A model generated the notes under the pieces. The model was not told the origin of the DNA, did no database searches, and saw nothing but the letters and a program-made list of their open reading frames with translations. A program made the position numbers and the translations under genes. From Streptomyces durocortorensis (lineage in GTDB: Bacteria > Actinomycetota > Actinomycetes > Streptomycetales > Streptomycetaceae), in assembly GCF_031760065.1 (NCBI RefSeq), contig NZ_CP134500.1:1302001-1366000 (forward strand): a DNA stretch of 64,000 bases, written 5' to 3'. This document shows positions 9,450 through 17,901 of this stretch, piece by piece; positions within the stretch are counted from its first letter, which is position 1, and every line of letters starts with the position of its first letter.

Positions 9450-10550
9450 TCAGCCGACCACGCGTCCGTTCAGCACGATGTGGCGCGGGGCCGCCAGCAC
9501 CCGGACGTCGGCGCGCGGGTCCTGGTCGTACACGACCAGGTCCGCCGGAGCGCCCTCCTCAAGCCCCGGCCGCCCCAGCCAGCGCCGCGCTCCCCACGCG
9601 GTGGCGGAGAGCGCCTCCAGGGGCGGGATGCCCGCCTTCACCAGCTCGGCGACCTCGCCCGCGACCAGGCCGTGGGCCAGCGAGCCGCCCGCGTCGGTGC
9701 CGACGTAGACGGGGATGCCCGCGTCGTACGCGGAGCGCACGGTGTCGTAGCGGCGCTCGTACAGCTGCCTCATATGGGCCGACCAGCGGGGGAACTTGGC
9801 CTCGCCGCCCGCCGCGAGGTCGGGGAAGGTGGCGATGTTGACCAGGGTCGGCACGATCGCCACCCCGCGTTCGGCGAACAGCGGGATGGTGTCCTCGGTG
9901 AGGCCGGTGGCGTGCTCGATGCAGTCGATGCCCGCCTCCACCAGGTCGGTGAGCGACTCCTCGGCGAAGCAGTGCGCGGTGACCCGGGCGCCCAGCCGGT
10001 GCGCCTCGGCGATGGCCGCCTCGACCTCGCCGCGCGGCCAGCAGGCGGTCAGGTCCCCGGCGTCGCGGTCGATCCAGTCCCCCACCAGCTTGACCCAGCC
10101 GTCCCCGCGCCTGGCCTCCTGGGCGACGTAGGCGACGAGGTCGCCGGGCTCGATCTCGTGGGCGTAGTTGCGGATGTAGCGGCGGGTCCTGGCGATGTGG
10201 CGACCGGCCCTGATGATCTTCGGCAGGTCCTCGCGGTCGTCGATCCACCGGGTGTCGGAGGGCGATCCCGCGTCCCGGATGAGCAGGGTTCCGGCCTCCC
10301 GGTCGGTGAGCGCCTGCTTCTCGGCGGTCGCCGCGTCGACCGGACCGTGCCGGTCCAGGCCCACATGGCAGTGCGCGTCGACCAGACCGGGCAGCGCCCA
10401 GCCCGCGACGGTCGGCGCACCGTCCGCGGCCGGCGGCCGCTCGTAGGTGATCCGCCCGTCGACGGCCCACAGTCCGTCCCGCACCTCGTCCGGGCCGACG
10501 AGGACCCGCCCCTTCACCCGCAGCACCCGCTGCCGCTCCTGATCACTCAT
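9450..10550 (-). CDS. amidohydrolase family metal-dependent hydrolase
   Basis: This 366-residue cytoplasmic enzyme has the TIM-barrel amidohydrolase architecture (imidazolonepropionase/prolidase-like). The first-strand metal motif is GLVDAHCHVGLD, followed by a conserved Lys in GWVKLVGDW, the histidines of AHCFAEE and CIEHATG, and the catalytic Asp in VYVGTDAGGS. The small beta-sandwich domain is built from both termini (LRVKGRVLVG and APADLVVYDQDPR). The ATG at 10550 places the N-terminus at MSDQERQRVLR as in homologues; the open frame upstream is low-complexity. The gene diverges from the aminotransferase at 10663. The substrate cannot be read from the sequence. Confidence 0.88.
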   Translation of the reverse strand: MSDQERQRVLRVKGRVLVGPDEVRDGLWAVDGRITYERPPAADGAPTVAGWALPGLVDAHCHVGLDRHGPVDAATAEKQALTDREAGTLLIRDAGSPSDTRWIDDREDLPKIIRAGRHIARTRRYIRNYAHEIEPGDLVAYVAQEARRGDGWVKLVGDWIDRDAGDLTACWPRGEVEAAIAEAHRLGARVTAHCFAEESLTDLVEAGIDCIEHATGLTEDTIPLFAERGVAIVPTLVNIATFPDLAAGGEAKFPRWSAHMRQLYERRYDTVRSAYDAGIPVYVGTDAGGSLAHGLVAGEVAELVKAGIPPLEALSATAWGARRWLGRPGLEEGAPADLVVYDQDPRADVRVLAAPRHIVLNGRVVG

Positions 10551-10662
10551 ACGCGGCACTGTACGAGGCCATCGGTAGGCTGCCGGAGGTGCCCGGAGGG
10601 ACCCGCCGCCCGGCCACCCGCAACATGACCGACCGCCGACCGAACCCGAAGAGAGCACCACC

Positions 10663-11769
10663 GTGACGCACCCCTTCCTCGACCTCCCGCCGCTGACCGC
10701 CGAGCACTTCGCGGCCATCGAGCGGCGGGTGGCCGCGCTCCTCGCCACCGAGCAGGACGTCGTCATCGCCCAGGGCGAGGCGCTGCTGCCGCTGGAGGGA
10801 TGCATCCGCAGCGGCGCGCGGCCCGGCTCGACCGCGCTGAACGTGGTCACGGGCCCCTACGGGCAGACCTTCGGCAACTGGCTGCGGGACTGCGGCGCCG
10901 AGGTCGTCGACCTCGCGGTGCCCTTCCACACGGCGGTGACCGCCGATCAGGTCGCCAAGGCGCTGGCCGAGCACCCGGAGATCGACTTCGTGTCGCTGGT
11001 GCACGCGGAGGCGGCGACCGGCAACACCAACCCGGTCGCGGAGATCGGCGAGGTGGTCCGGGCGCACGGGGCGCTGTTCATGCTGGACGCGGTCGCCTCG
11101 GTGGGCGCCGAGCCGCTGCTTCCGGACGTCTGGGGCGTGGACCTGTGCGTGATCGGCGCGCAGAAGGCGATGGGCGGTCCGGCCGGGGTGTCGGCGGTGT
11201 CGGTGAGCGAGCGGGCCTGGGAGCGGATCGCCGCCAACCCGGCCGCCCCGCGCCGCTCCTACCTCTCCCTGCTGGACTGGAAGGAGCGCTGGATCGACGG
11301 CGGCCGCAAGGCTCTGCCGCACGCCCCGGCGCAGCTGGAGATGCTGGGGCTGGAGGCCTGCGTGGAGCGGATCGAGGCCGAGGGCCCCCAGACCGTGATG
11401 GCCCGGCACGCCTCGGCCGCCGCCGCGACCCGGGCCGGGGCGGTGGCGCTGGGCGGGGGGCTTGAGCCCTACGTCCACGACGTACGGGACGCGGCCCCGG
11501 TGGCCACGACCCTGCGCGCCCCTGCGGGCACCGACGCGGCCGCACTGGTCGCGCAGGCGCTGGCGGCGGATCCCGCGCTGCCGCTCGTCGCGGGCGGCGG
11601 GGCGCTGTCCAGGGAGATGATCCGGGTCAACCATTACGGGGCGGATGCGACGCGGGGCGCGGTGCTGTCCTCGCTCGCGGCTCTGGGGGCGGCGCTGGCC
11701 GATGCGGGCCGGCGGGTCGACTTCGAAACTGCCCGCCGTGCGGTATCGGAAACCTGGCCTGGCGCCTGA
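10663..11769 (+). CDS. class V aminotransferase (alanine-glyoxylate aminotransferase-like)
   Basis: This 368-residue PLP enzyme has the fold-type I organisation of the alanine-glyoxylate/serine-pyruvate aminotransferase group. The PLP-binding Asp is in LFMLDAVASVG and the Schiff-base lysine in GAQKAMGGPAGVS. The C-terminal substrate-binding Arg is probably in EMIRVNHYG. The GTG start is preceded by GAAGAGAG. The gene stands alone, divergent from the amidohydrolase at 10550 and followed at once by a strong hairpin, so it is probably monocistronic. The amino donor and acceptor are not predictable from sequence alone. Confidence 0.85.
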   Translation: MTHPFLDLPPLTAEHFAAIERRVAALLATEQDVVIAQGEALLPLEGCIRSGARPGSTALNVVTGPYGQTFGNWLRDCGAEVVDLAVPFHTAVTADQVAKALAEHPEIDFVSLVHAEAATGNTNPVAEIGEVVRAHGALFMLDAVASVGAEPLLPDVWGVDLCVIGAQKAMGGPAGVSAVSVSERAWERIAANPAAPRRSYLSLLDWKERWIDGGRKALPHAPAQLEMLGLEACVERIEAEGPQTVMARHASAAAATRAGAVALGGGLEPYVHDVRDAAPVATTLRAPAGTDAAALVAQALAADPALPLVAGGGALSREMIRVNHYGADATRGAVLSSLAALGAALADAGRRVDFETARRAVSETWPGA

Positions 11770-11776
11770 TATCCAT

Positions 11777-11816
11777 AATGCGGGGAGCTGCTTTATCGAA
11801 AGCAGCTCCCCGCATT
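11777..11816 (+). terminator. 18-bp perfect stem-loop terminator
   Basis: The arms aatgcggggagctgcttt and aaagcagctccccgcatt pair without a mismatch around the tetraloop ATCG. It lies 8 bases after the stop of the aminotransferase gene. There is no clear T-run after it, which is common in Streptomyces. Confidence 0.85.
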
Positions 11817-12077
11817 CTTGTTCCCGCTGAATCCACTCCTAAACGCAGAAGTTTTCGCGCCGCCAGAACTCCGTGATTCGGACGCGTCTCGCGAGAGTTA
11901 CAACCCTGTGACCGAATCCACACCGGAGGCGTTTTGCCCGATAAATTCCGGGCAAAAGGTGAGAAAGCGTAGCCGGTTCGCGCGAGAGTACGCGCCCGCC
12001 TGATATCACATACGGGCCCGTCACCCAACCCTCCACGTCGATGCAATTTCGATTTTTGCTGGGTAAATTGAATTCAC
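11817..12077 (+). promoter_or_regulatory. ectoine operon promoter region
   Basis: This AT-richer 261-base stretch precedes ectA and holds no gene. A 9-bp inverted repeat, ttttgcccg at 11932-11940 and cgggcaaaa at 11949-11957, is a candidate operator. Just before ectA, GGGTAA (12061-12066) and the overlapping TAAATT (12064-12069) are plausible -10 elements; GGGTAA resembles the -10 of SigB-like stress promoters. Either would start transcription at or within a few bases of the ectA ATG. No Shine-Dalgarno sequence is visible. Confidence 0.55.
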
Positions 12078-12608
12078 ATGACCGCCGCACCAGCAGATTT
12101 TGCCCGTGCCCGAAGCGAATTTCTCAGTATCGACACCCCACGAGTGGAGGACGGAGCCGCGATCTGGCGCATCGCCCGCGACTCCGAGGTCCTGGACCTC
12201 AACTCCTCGTACAGCTACCTGCTGTGGTGCCGTGACTTCGCCGCCACATCCGCCGTCGCCCGGGGTGAGGATGGCGAGCCGATCGCCTTCGTGACGGGCT
12301 ACATCCGGCCCGACCGCCCCCAGACCCTCGTCGTCTGGCAGGTGGCCGTCGACCGGGAGCACCGCGGCAAGGGGCTTGCCGCCTCCCTGCTGGACGCGCT
12401 GACCGCCCGGGTCGCCGCCGGCCAGGGCCTGTCGTCCGTCGAGACGACGATCACCCCGGACAACACCGCCTCCGACCGGCTGTTCACCTCCTACGCCCAG
12501 CGGCACGACGTCGCCCTGGAGCAGGAGGTCCTCTTCGACGGCGGGCTGTTCCCCGAGGGGACCCACCTGCCGGAGGTCCTCTACCGCATCGGCCCGTTCA
12601 CCCCCTGA
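12078..12608 (+). CDS. ectA: L-2,4-diaminobutyrate N-gamma-acetyltransferase
   Basis: This 176-residue GNAT enzyme acetylates 2,4-diaminobutyrate with acetyl-CoA to give N-gamma-acetyl-diaminobutyrate, the second step of ectoine synthesis. The family landmarks are visible: LDLNSSYSYLLWCRDF, the acetyl-CoA loop VDREHRGKGLAASLL (near residue 95) and TTITPDNTASDRLF. Length and order match other EctA proteins. It heads ectABCD. The ATG lies only about 10 bases after a -10-like element and has no ribosome binding site, so a leaderless message is likely (inference). Confidence 0.96.
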   Translation: MTAAPADFARARSEFLSIDTPRVEDGAAIWRIARDSEVLDLNSSYSYLLWCRDFAATSAVARGEDGEPIAFVTGYIRPDRPQTLVVWQVAVDREHRGKGLAASLLDALTARVAAGQGLSSVETTITPDNTASDRLFTSYAQRHDVALEQEVLFDGGLFPEGTHLPEVLYRIGPFTP

Positions 12609-12803
12609 GCCACCCGGCCACGACGGCCGCCCGGGCCGCCCCCGGTCGCGGCCCGGTATCCCCCACCCGACCCGACGCGCCCCGTACGCCCGGTCCCCAC
12701 GACTTCTCGCGCCGGCCGACCGTCCGGCGCGGCCCCGGCCGCCTCCGTGCGGCCGGGAGCACCGACCATCGCCCGTCACACCCCCTCACGCAGGAGATCC
12801 GCT

Positions 12804-14066
12804 GTGACCATCACCCCGCCCGCACTGAGCGTCTTCGAGACCCTGGAGTCCGAGGTACGGAGCTACTGCCGCGGCTGGCCCGCCGTGTTCGACCGCGCGC
12901 AGGGCGCCCGGATGACCGACGAGGACGGCCACTCCTACCTCGACTTCTTCGCCGGGGCCGGTTCGCTGAACTACGGCCACAACAACCCGGTGCTGAAACG
13001 CGCGCTGATCGACTACATCGAGCACGACGGCGTCACCCACGGCCTGGACATGGCGACCACCGCCAAGCGCGCCTTCCTGGAGACGTTCCAGAACGTCATC
13101 CTTCGCCCGCGGGACCTGCCGTACAAGGTGATGTTCCCCGGCCCGACGGGCACCAACGCCGTGGAGTCGGCGCTGAAGCTGGCCCGTAAGGTCAAGGGCC
13201 GCGAGTCCGTCGTCTCGTTCACCAACGCCTTCCACGGCATGTCGCTGGGCTCGCTGGCCGTCACCGGCAACGCCTTCAAGCGGGCGGGCGCCGGTATCCC
13301 GCTGGTGCACGGCACCCCGATGCCGTTCGACAACTACTTCGACGGTACGGTCCCCGACTTCCTGTGGTTCGAACGGCTGCTGGAGGACCAGGGTTCCGGT
13401 CTGAACAAGCCCGCAGCCGTGATCGTGGAGACGGTCCAGGGCGAGGGCGGCATCAACGTCGCCCGCGCCGAGTGGCTGCGCGCCCTCCAGGACCTGTGCC
13501 ACCGCCAGGACATGCTGCTGATCGTCGACGACATCCAGATGGGCTGCGGCCGTACCGGCGGCTTCTTCTCCTTCGAGGAGGCCGGGATCGTCCCGGACAT
13601 CGTCACCCTGTCGAAGTCCATCAGCGGCTACGGCCTGCCGATGTCGCTCTGCCTGTTCAAGCCCGAGCTGGACATCTGGGAGCCGGGCGAGCACAACGGC
13701 ACCTTCCGCGGCAACAACCCCGCCTTCGTCACGGCCGCCGCCGCGCTGGACGCCTACTGGGCGGACGGCCAGATGGAGAAGCAGACCCTGGCCCGCGGTG
13801 AGCAGGTCGAGCAGGCACTGCTGGCCATCTGCGCCGAGGAGCCGACCGCGCACTTCCGCGGCCGGGGCCTGGTGTGGGGCCTGGAGTTCGAGGACCCGGC
13901 GCGTGCCTCGGCGGTCTGCACCCGCGCCTTCGAGCTGGGGCTCCTGCTGGAGACCTCGGGCCCGCAGAGCGAGGTCGTCAAGCTGCTGCCGCCGCTGACC
14001 GTCACCTCCGAAGAGCTGGACGAGGGCCTGCGCACGCTGGCCCGCTGCGTCCGCGAAACGGCCTGA
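12804..14066 (+). CDS. ectB: L-2,4-diaminobutyrate transaminase
   Basis: This 420-residue class III aminotransferase makes L-2,4-diaminobutyrate from aspartate-4-semialdehyde with glutamate as amino donor, the first committed step to ectoine. The PLP-site signatures GPTGTNAVESALKLAR, LLIVDDIQMGCGRTG and TLSKSISGYGLPMS (Schiff-base Lys271) are intact, and length is typical. I chose the GTG at 12804 because caggag sits 7 bases upstream and the N-terminus then aligns with EctB proteins. It is separated from ectA by 195 bases with no gene, and from ectC by a small hairpin. Confidence 0.96.
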   Translation: MTITPPALSVFETLESEVRSYCRGWPAVFDRAQGARMTDEDGHSYLDFFAGAGSLNYGHNNPVLKRALIDYIEHDGVTHGLDMATTAKRAFLETFQNVILRPRDLPYKVMFPGPTGTNAVESALKLARKVKGRESVVSFTNAFHGMSLGSLAVTGNAFKRAGAGIPLVHGTPMPFDNYFDGTVPDFLWFERLLEDQGSGLNKPAAVIVETVQGEGGINVARAEWLRALQDLCHRQDMLLIVDDIQMGCGRTGGFFSFEEAGIVPDIVTLSKSISGYGLPMSLCLFKPELDIWEPGEHNGTFRGNNPAFVTAAAALDAYWADGQMEKQTLARGEQVEQALLAICAEEPTAHFRGRGLVWGLEFEDPARASAVCTRAFELGLLLETSGPQSEVVKLLPPLTVTSEELDEGLRTLARCVRETA

Positions 14067-14098
14067 CCCGGCACCCCCGGGCAGGCGGGAAAAGAGAG

Positions 14099-14122
14099 GC
14101 CCCGGGCCGCGAGGCCCGGGGC
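14099..14122 (+). other. intercistronic hairpin between ectB and ectC
   Basis: The arms gccccgggcc and ggcccggggc form a perfect 10-bp stem with a GCGA loop, 29 bases before the ectC start. It may act as an mRNA stabiliser or partial attenuator within the operon rather than a full terminator (inference). Confidence 0.6.
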
Positions 14123-14150
14123 GCTGAAGAGAGAAAGGCAACCGCTCACC

Positions 14151-14549
14151 GTGATCGTCCGATCGTTCAAGGACATCGAGAACACCGACCGGCACGTCAA
14201 GGCCGCTTCCGGCACCTGGGAGAGCAAGCGCATCGTGCTCGCCAAGGAGAAGGTCGGCTTCTCGCTCCACGAGACCGTCCTGTACGCGGGTACGGAGACC
14301 TCGATGTGGTACGCGAACCACATCGAGGCAGTGCTGTGCACCGAGGGCGAGGCCGAGCTCACCAACGACGAGACCGGCGAGAAGCACTGGATCACCCCCG
14401 GCACGATGTACCTGCTGGACGGACATGAGCGGCACACCATGCGGCCCAAGACCGACTTCCGCTGCGTGTGCGTCTTCAACCCGCCCGTCACCGGACGGGA
14501 GGACCATGACGAGAACGGTGTCTACCCACTGCTGACCGAGGAGGGCTGA
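14151..14549 (+). CDS. ectC: L-ectoine synthase
   Basis: This 132-residue cupin-fold enzyme closes N-gamma-acetyl-diaminobutyrate to ectoine by losing water. EctC landmarks are present: an N-terminal [35 protein letters not shown] in the cupin barrel, and [12 protein letters not shown] near residue 90 with the metal-coordinating His. The GTG start follows gagagaaagg. It lies between ectB and ectD, with only 3 bases to the ectD ATG, so these two are probably co-translated. Confidence 0.96.
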   Translation: MIVRSFKDIENTDRHVKAASGTWESKRIVLAKEKVGFSLHETVLYAGTETSMWYANHIEAVLCTEGEAELTNDETGEKHWITPGTMYLLDGHERHTMRPKTDFRCVCVFNPPVTGREDHDENGVYPLLTEEG

Positions 14550-14552
14550 ACC

Positions 14553-15446
14553 ATGACCACCGAAGCACGCACCGATCTGTACCCCTCGCGCGGCGCCGCC
14601 GAGATGACCACTCCCCGCCAGGACCCGGTCATCTGGTCCGCGCCGGGCGCACCGGGTCCGATCGCCGCCAAGGACCTCCAGGGCTATGAGCAGGACGGAT
14701 TCCTCACCGTCGACCAGCTCATCACCCCGGACGAGGTCACCGTCTACGAGGCGGAACTGAACCGGCTGGTCTCCGACCCGGCGGTCCGCGCCGACGAGCG
14801 TTCGATCATCGAGCCGAAGTCGCAGAGCGTGCGGTCCGTCTTCGAGGTCCACCGGATCAGCGAGGTCTTCGCCGCCCTGGTCCGCGACGAGCGCGTGGTG
14901 GGCCGGGCCCGCCAGATCCTCGGCTCGGACGTGTACGTCCACCAGTCCCGGATCAATGTGAAGCCGGGCTTCGGGGCCTCGGGCTTCTACTGGCACTCGG
15001 ACTTCGAGACCTGGCACGCCGAGGACGGTCTGCCGAACATGCGGACCGTGTCCGTGTCGATCGCGCTGACCGAGAACTACGACACCAACGGCGGGCTGAT
15101 GATCATGCCCGGTTCGCACAAGTCGTTCCTCGGCTGTGCGGGCGAGACGCCGAAGGACAACTACAAGAAGTCGCTCCAGATGCAGGACGCGGGCACCCCG
15201 TCCGACGAGGCGCTGACGAAGATGGCCGACCGCCACGGCATCAGGCTCTTCACGGGCAAGGCCGGTTCGGCGACCTGGTTCGACTGCAACGCCATGCACG
15301 GCTCGGGCGACAACATCACCCCGTACCCGCGCAGCAACGTCTTCATCGTGTTCAACAGCGTGGAGAACGCGGCGCAGGAGCCGTTCGCGGCGCCGATCCG
15401 CCGCCCCGAGTTCATCGGGGCGCGGGACTTCACCCCGGTGAAGTAG
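14553..15446 (+). CDS. ectD: ectoine 5-hydroxylase
   Basis: This 297-residue Fe(II)/2-oxoglutarate dioxygenase hydroxylates ectoine to 5-hydroxyectoine. The PhyH-type motif FYWHSDFETWH supplies the first His and the Asp of the iron triad, and AMHGSGDN supplies the second His. NGGLMIMPGSHK and YPRSNVFIVFNS complete the family pattern. The gene ends the ect operon and a strong terminator follows. The strain therefore probably makes both ectoine and hydroxyectoine as osmolytes. Confidence 0.96.
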   Translation: MTTEARTDLYPSRGAAEMTTPRQDPVIWSAPGAPGPIAAKDLQGYEQDGFLTVDQLITPDEVTVYEAELNRLVSDPAVRADERSIIEPKSQSVRSVFEVHRISEVFAALVRDERVVGRARQILGSDVYVHQSRINVKPGFGASGFYWHSDFETWHAEDGLPNMRTVSVSIALTENYDTNGGLMIMPGSHKSFLGCAGETPKDNYKKSLQMQDAGTPSDEALTKMADRHGIRLFTGKAGSATWFDCNAMHGSGDNITPYPRSNVFIVFNSVENAAQEPFAAPIRRPEFIGARDFTPVK

Positions 15447-15465
15447 CGGTACGCGCAGGCACCAC

Positions 15466-15497
15466 GGGGCCCGGGACGGTACGCCGTCCCGGGCCCC
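15466..15497 (+). terminator. ect operon terminator
   Basis: The arms ggggcccgggacgg and ccgtcccgggcccc pair perfectly over 14 bp with the loop TACG, 20 bases after the ectD stop. Confidence 0.85.
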
Positions 15498-15548
15498 TGC
15501 CGCGTAACTCGCTGGACCGGAGCCGGGCAAGCGGAGAGGGTGGCGGCC

Positions 15549-16586
15549 ATGACTTCCCGCATACGCCACATCACGATCGACTGCGCCGACGCCTACGCGC
15601 TCGGCGGCTTCTGGGCCCAGGTGCTCGGGGCGCCGCTCTCCGACGACGACTTCCCCGGCGATCCGGAGGCGCTGGTCGAAACGCCCGGCGCGGCGATCCT
15701 CTTCGTCCAGGTGGCCGAGAAGAAACAGTCCAAGAACCGGGTCCATCTGGACATCCAGCCGCAGGACCGCTCCCGGGACGAGGAGGTCGAACGGCTGCTG
15801 GCGCTCGGGGCCACGCTCGTGGGCGACCACCGCAGACCGAACGGGCGGGGGTGGGCCACGCTCGCCGATCCGGAGGGCAACGAGTTCTGTGTGGAATGCG
15901 GTGCTGCCGAGCGGGCGGCACTGAGCGGGACCCGGCTGCCGGTGACCGCCGAGGACGTGACCTCGGCGGTGCGGCTCGCGGTGGACGCGCTGGCCGGGGC
16001 CCCGGGGGACCGCTGGGACACGCCCGCCGGAACGCTGGTGTGGACGTGCTGGGAGACGGTGGAGCACCTGAGCGACGATCTCTTCGCGTACGCCGTCCAG
16101 TTGGGTCCGCGTACGCCTCCGCTGGACGGTGAGGTGCCCTACCGGTGGGCCGCCGACCGGACGGGCGGACCGGCCAACTCGGTCTTCGCCGACCGTGCGG
16201 CCGGGCCCTCCGGGCTGCTGGCCACGCTGGAGGCGAGCGGGGCGCTGCTGGCCTCGATGGTGCGGACGACGCCGCCCGAGGTGCGCTCGTACCACGGATA
16301 CGGGATCTCCGATCCGGAGGGGTTCGCCGCGATGGGCGTGGTGGAGACCCTGGTGCACACGCATGACCTGGCCGAGGGCCTGGGGCTCGGGTGGGCGCCG
16401 CCCGGCGCGCTCTGCGACCGGGTGCTGGCCCGGCTCTTCCCCGACGCCCCGGCGGGCGGCGACCGGTGGACCGTACTGCTGTGGGCCACCGGTCGCGCGG
16501 AGCTGCCGGACCACCCGCGCCGCACCTCGTGGCGGTGGGACGGGCGGCCTCCGGCGGAGCGTCGGACCGCGTCCAGCGCCGGGTAG
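15549..16586 (+). CDS. VOC/glyoxalase domain fused to a maleylpyruvate-isomerase-like (DinB-fold) domain
   Basis: This protein of about 345 residues has two parts. Residues 1-115 are a vicinal-oxygen-chelate domain (IRHITIDCADAYALGGFW, KNRVHLDIQP, TLADPEGNEFCVE). The rest is a helical domain with WTCWETVEHLSDDLFAYAVQ and VVETLVHTHDLAEGLGL, typical of mycothiol-dependent maleylpyruvate isomerase/DinB proteins. The HxxxE and HTHD motifs could bind metal or thiol. The ATG at 15549 is preceded at good spacing by ggagagg. The gene stands alone after the ect terminator. The substrate is unknown; a role in thiol-dependent detoxification is only a guess. Confidence 0.75.
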   Translation: MTSRIRHITIDCADAYALGGFWAQVLGAPLSDDDFPGDPEALVETPGAAILFVQVAEKKQSKNRVHLDIQPQDRSRDEEVERLLALGATLVGDHRRPNGRGWATLADPEGNEFCVECGAAERAALSGTRLPVTAEDVTSAVRLAVDALAGAPGDRWDTPAGTLVWTCWETVEHLSDDLFAYAVQLGPRTPPLDGEVPYRWAADRTGGPANSVFADRAAGPSGLLATLEASGALLASMVRTTPPEVRSYHGYGISDPEGFAAMGVVETLVHTHDLAEGLGLGWAPPGALCDRVLARLFPDAPAGGDRWTVLLWATGRAELPDHPRRTSWRWDGRPPAERRTASSAG

Positions 16587-16737
16587 TCGGTGTGGCCCTT
16601 GGGGTCGCCGCCGAAGGAGGCCGACGGGTCGGGGGTGAAGGGGCGGGGTGAAGGGGCCCCAGGCCTTGAGCCGGGCGGGCAGGCCCGGGGGGGCTCTGGT
16701 CGGGTGCCGGGGCTGGTTCAGGCGTACGCGGCGGGCG

Positions 16738-17796
16738 TCAGGCCAGGACCTCCAGCACCCGGTCCACGTCTGCCTCGGTGTTGTAGAGGTGGCAGGAGAT
16801 CCGCAGATTCCCGGCCGGGGCCGAGACCGCGATCCCGGCGGCCACGAGCTCGCCCTGACGGCCGTCGAGGCCCGGCACCGCGACGATCGCCGACTCCCCC
16901 GGGACGGCCTGGTGCCCGAGCTTCGCCAGCCCGGTACGCAGCCGGGCCGCGAGCCCGGTGGCGTGCGCGTGGAGCACGTCGGTGCCGACCTCCGCGAGCA
17001 GGTCCAGGGAGTGCTCGGCCCCGTGGTACGAGAGGAAGGCGGGCGGCTCGTCGAAGCCGCGGGCCGTGGGAGCCAGACGTTCCAGCGGGCCGTAGTTGCT
17101 CACCCAGGGCGCACCGGCGGACACCCAGCCCGCGAAGAGCGGCGGCAGCGTGTCCTGCGCCTCCTCGGTGACGGTCAGGAACGACGTACCCCGGGGGCAG
17201 AGCAGGAACTTGAAGCCGCCGGTGACGGTGTAGTCGTACGCCCCGGCGTCCAACGGGAGCCAGCCCGCCGCCTGGGTGGCGTCCAGCAGGGTCCGGGCGC
17301 CGTGCGCCGCGGCGGCCGCGCGGACGGCGGCGAGGTCGGCCACCCGGCCGTCGGCCGACTGCACCGCGGAGAAGGCGACGAGCGCGGTGGAGGGGCGGAC
17401 GGCCGCGGCGAGGTCCGCGAGCGGGGCGTACCGCATGCGCAGATCACCGCGGAGCGCGAAGGGGCTGACAACAGAGGCGAACTCCCCCTCGGGGCAGAGG
17501 ACTTCGGCCCCGGGCGGCAACGAGGCGGCGATCAGCCCGACATGGACGGTGACCGAACCGCCGGTGGCGACCCGGTCCGGCCGGACCCCGGCGAGCCGGG
17601 CGAAGCCCACCCGCGCGGCTTCCACCGCCTCGAAGCTGCCCGCCCCCACCCGCCGCCCGGCGGCGTTCTCGTCGGCAAGGGCCTTGACCGCGGCGATCGT
17701 CCGCCGGGGCAGCAGACCCCAGCTGGAGGTGTTGAGGTAGGTGACCTCGGGGGCGAACTCGGCGGCGGCCACTCGGCTGAGCGAAGAGATCGTCAT
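16738..17796 (-). CDS. class V aminotransferase / cysteine desulfurase-like protein
   Basis: This 352-residue PLP enzyme has the fold-type I core of the class V group: TYLNTSSWGLLP at the N-terminus, LLDATQAAGWLPLD with the PLP Asp, and the Schiff-base Lys in VTGGFKFLLCPRG. The C-terminal Arg is in NLRISCHLYNTEADVD. It lacks the active-site Cys loop of true SufS/NifS desulfurases, so an aminotransferase or lyase role is more likely. I chose the ATG at 17796; the frame extends 14 codons upstream into the putative operator region. No regulator lies next to it, although the upstream region looks like a binding site. Confidence 0.78.
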   Translation of the reverse strand: MTISSLSRVAAAEFAPEVTYLNTSSWGLLPRRTIAAVKALADENAAGRRVGAGSFEAVEAARVGFARLAGVRPDRVATGGSVTVHVGLIAASLPPGAEVLCPEGEFASVVSPFALRGDLRMRYAPLADLAAAVRPSTALVAFSAVQSADGRVADLAAVRAAAAAHGARTLLDATQAAGWLPLDAGAYDYTVTGGFKFLLCPRGTSFLTVTEEAQDTLPPLFAGWVSAGAPWVSNYGPLERLAPTARGFDEPPAFLSYHGAEHSLDLLAEVGTDVLHAHATGLAARLRTGLAKLGHQAVPGESAIVAVPGLDGRQGELVAAGIAVSAPAGNLRISCHLYNTEADVDRVLEVLA

Positions 17797-17823
17797 GCGC
17801 CCAGCCTGGAGCCCCCTCAACCC

Positions 17824-17845
17824 AAAGTCAATTGACAAAAGTCAA
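17824..17845 (-). promoter_or_regulatory. repeat-rich operator candidate upstream of the aminotransferase
   Basis: AAAGTCAA occurs at 17824-17831 and again at 17838-17845. The interval also contains the palindrome GTCAATTGAC (17827-17836) and the dyad TTGAC-AAAA-GTCAA (17832-17845). It lies about 30 bases upstream of the start at 17796. A -35-like TTGACT on the minus strand falls within it. Confidence 0.45.
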
Positions 17846-17901
17846 GGGGTGCACCCAAGTCATGCTTATGGGTGGGGCTCCGTGTGGACGGACAGGAGGG
17901 C

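Noticed and set aside
12786..16514. A 1242-codon open frame on the minus strand across ectB, ectC, ectD and the VOC fusion gene
   Set aside because: It is antisense to four clear genes, is low-complexity in composition and has no recognisable domain; such shadows are usual at this GC content.
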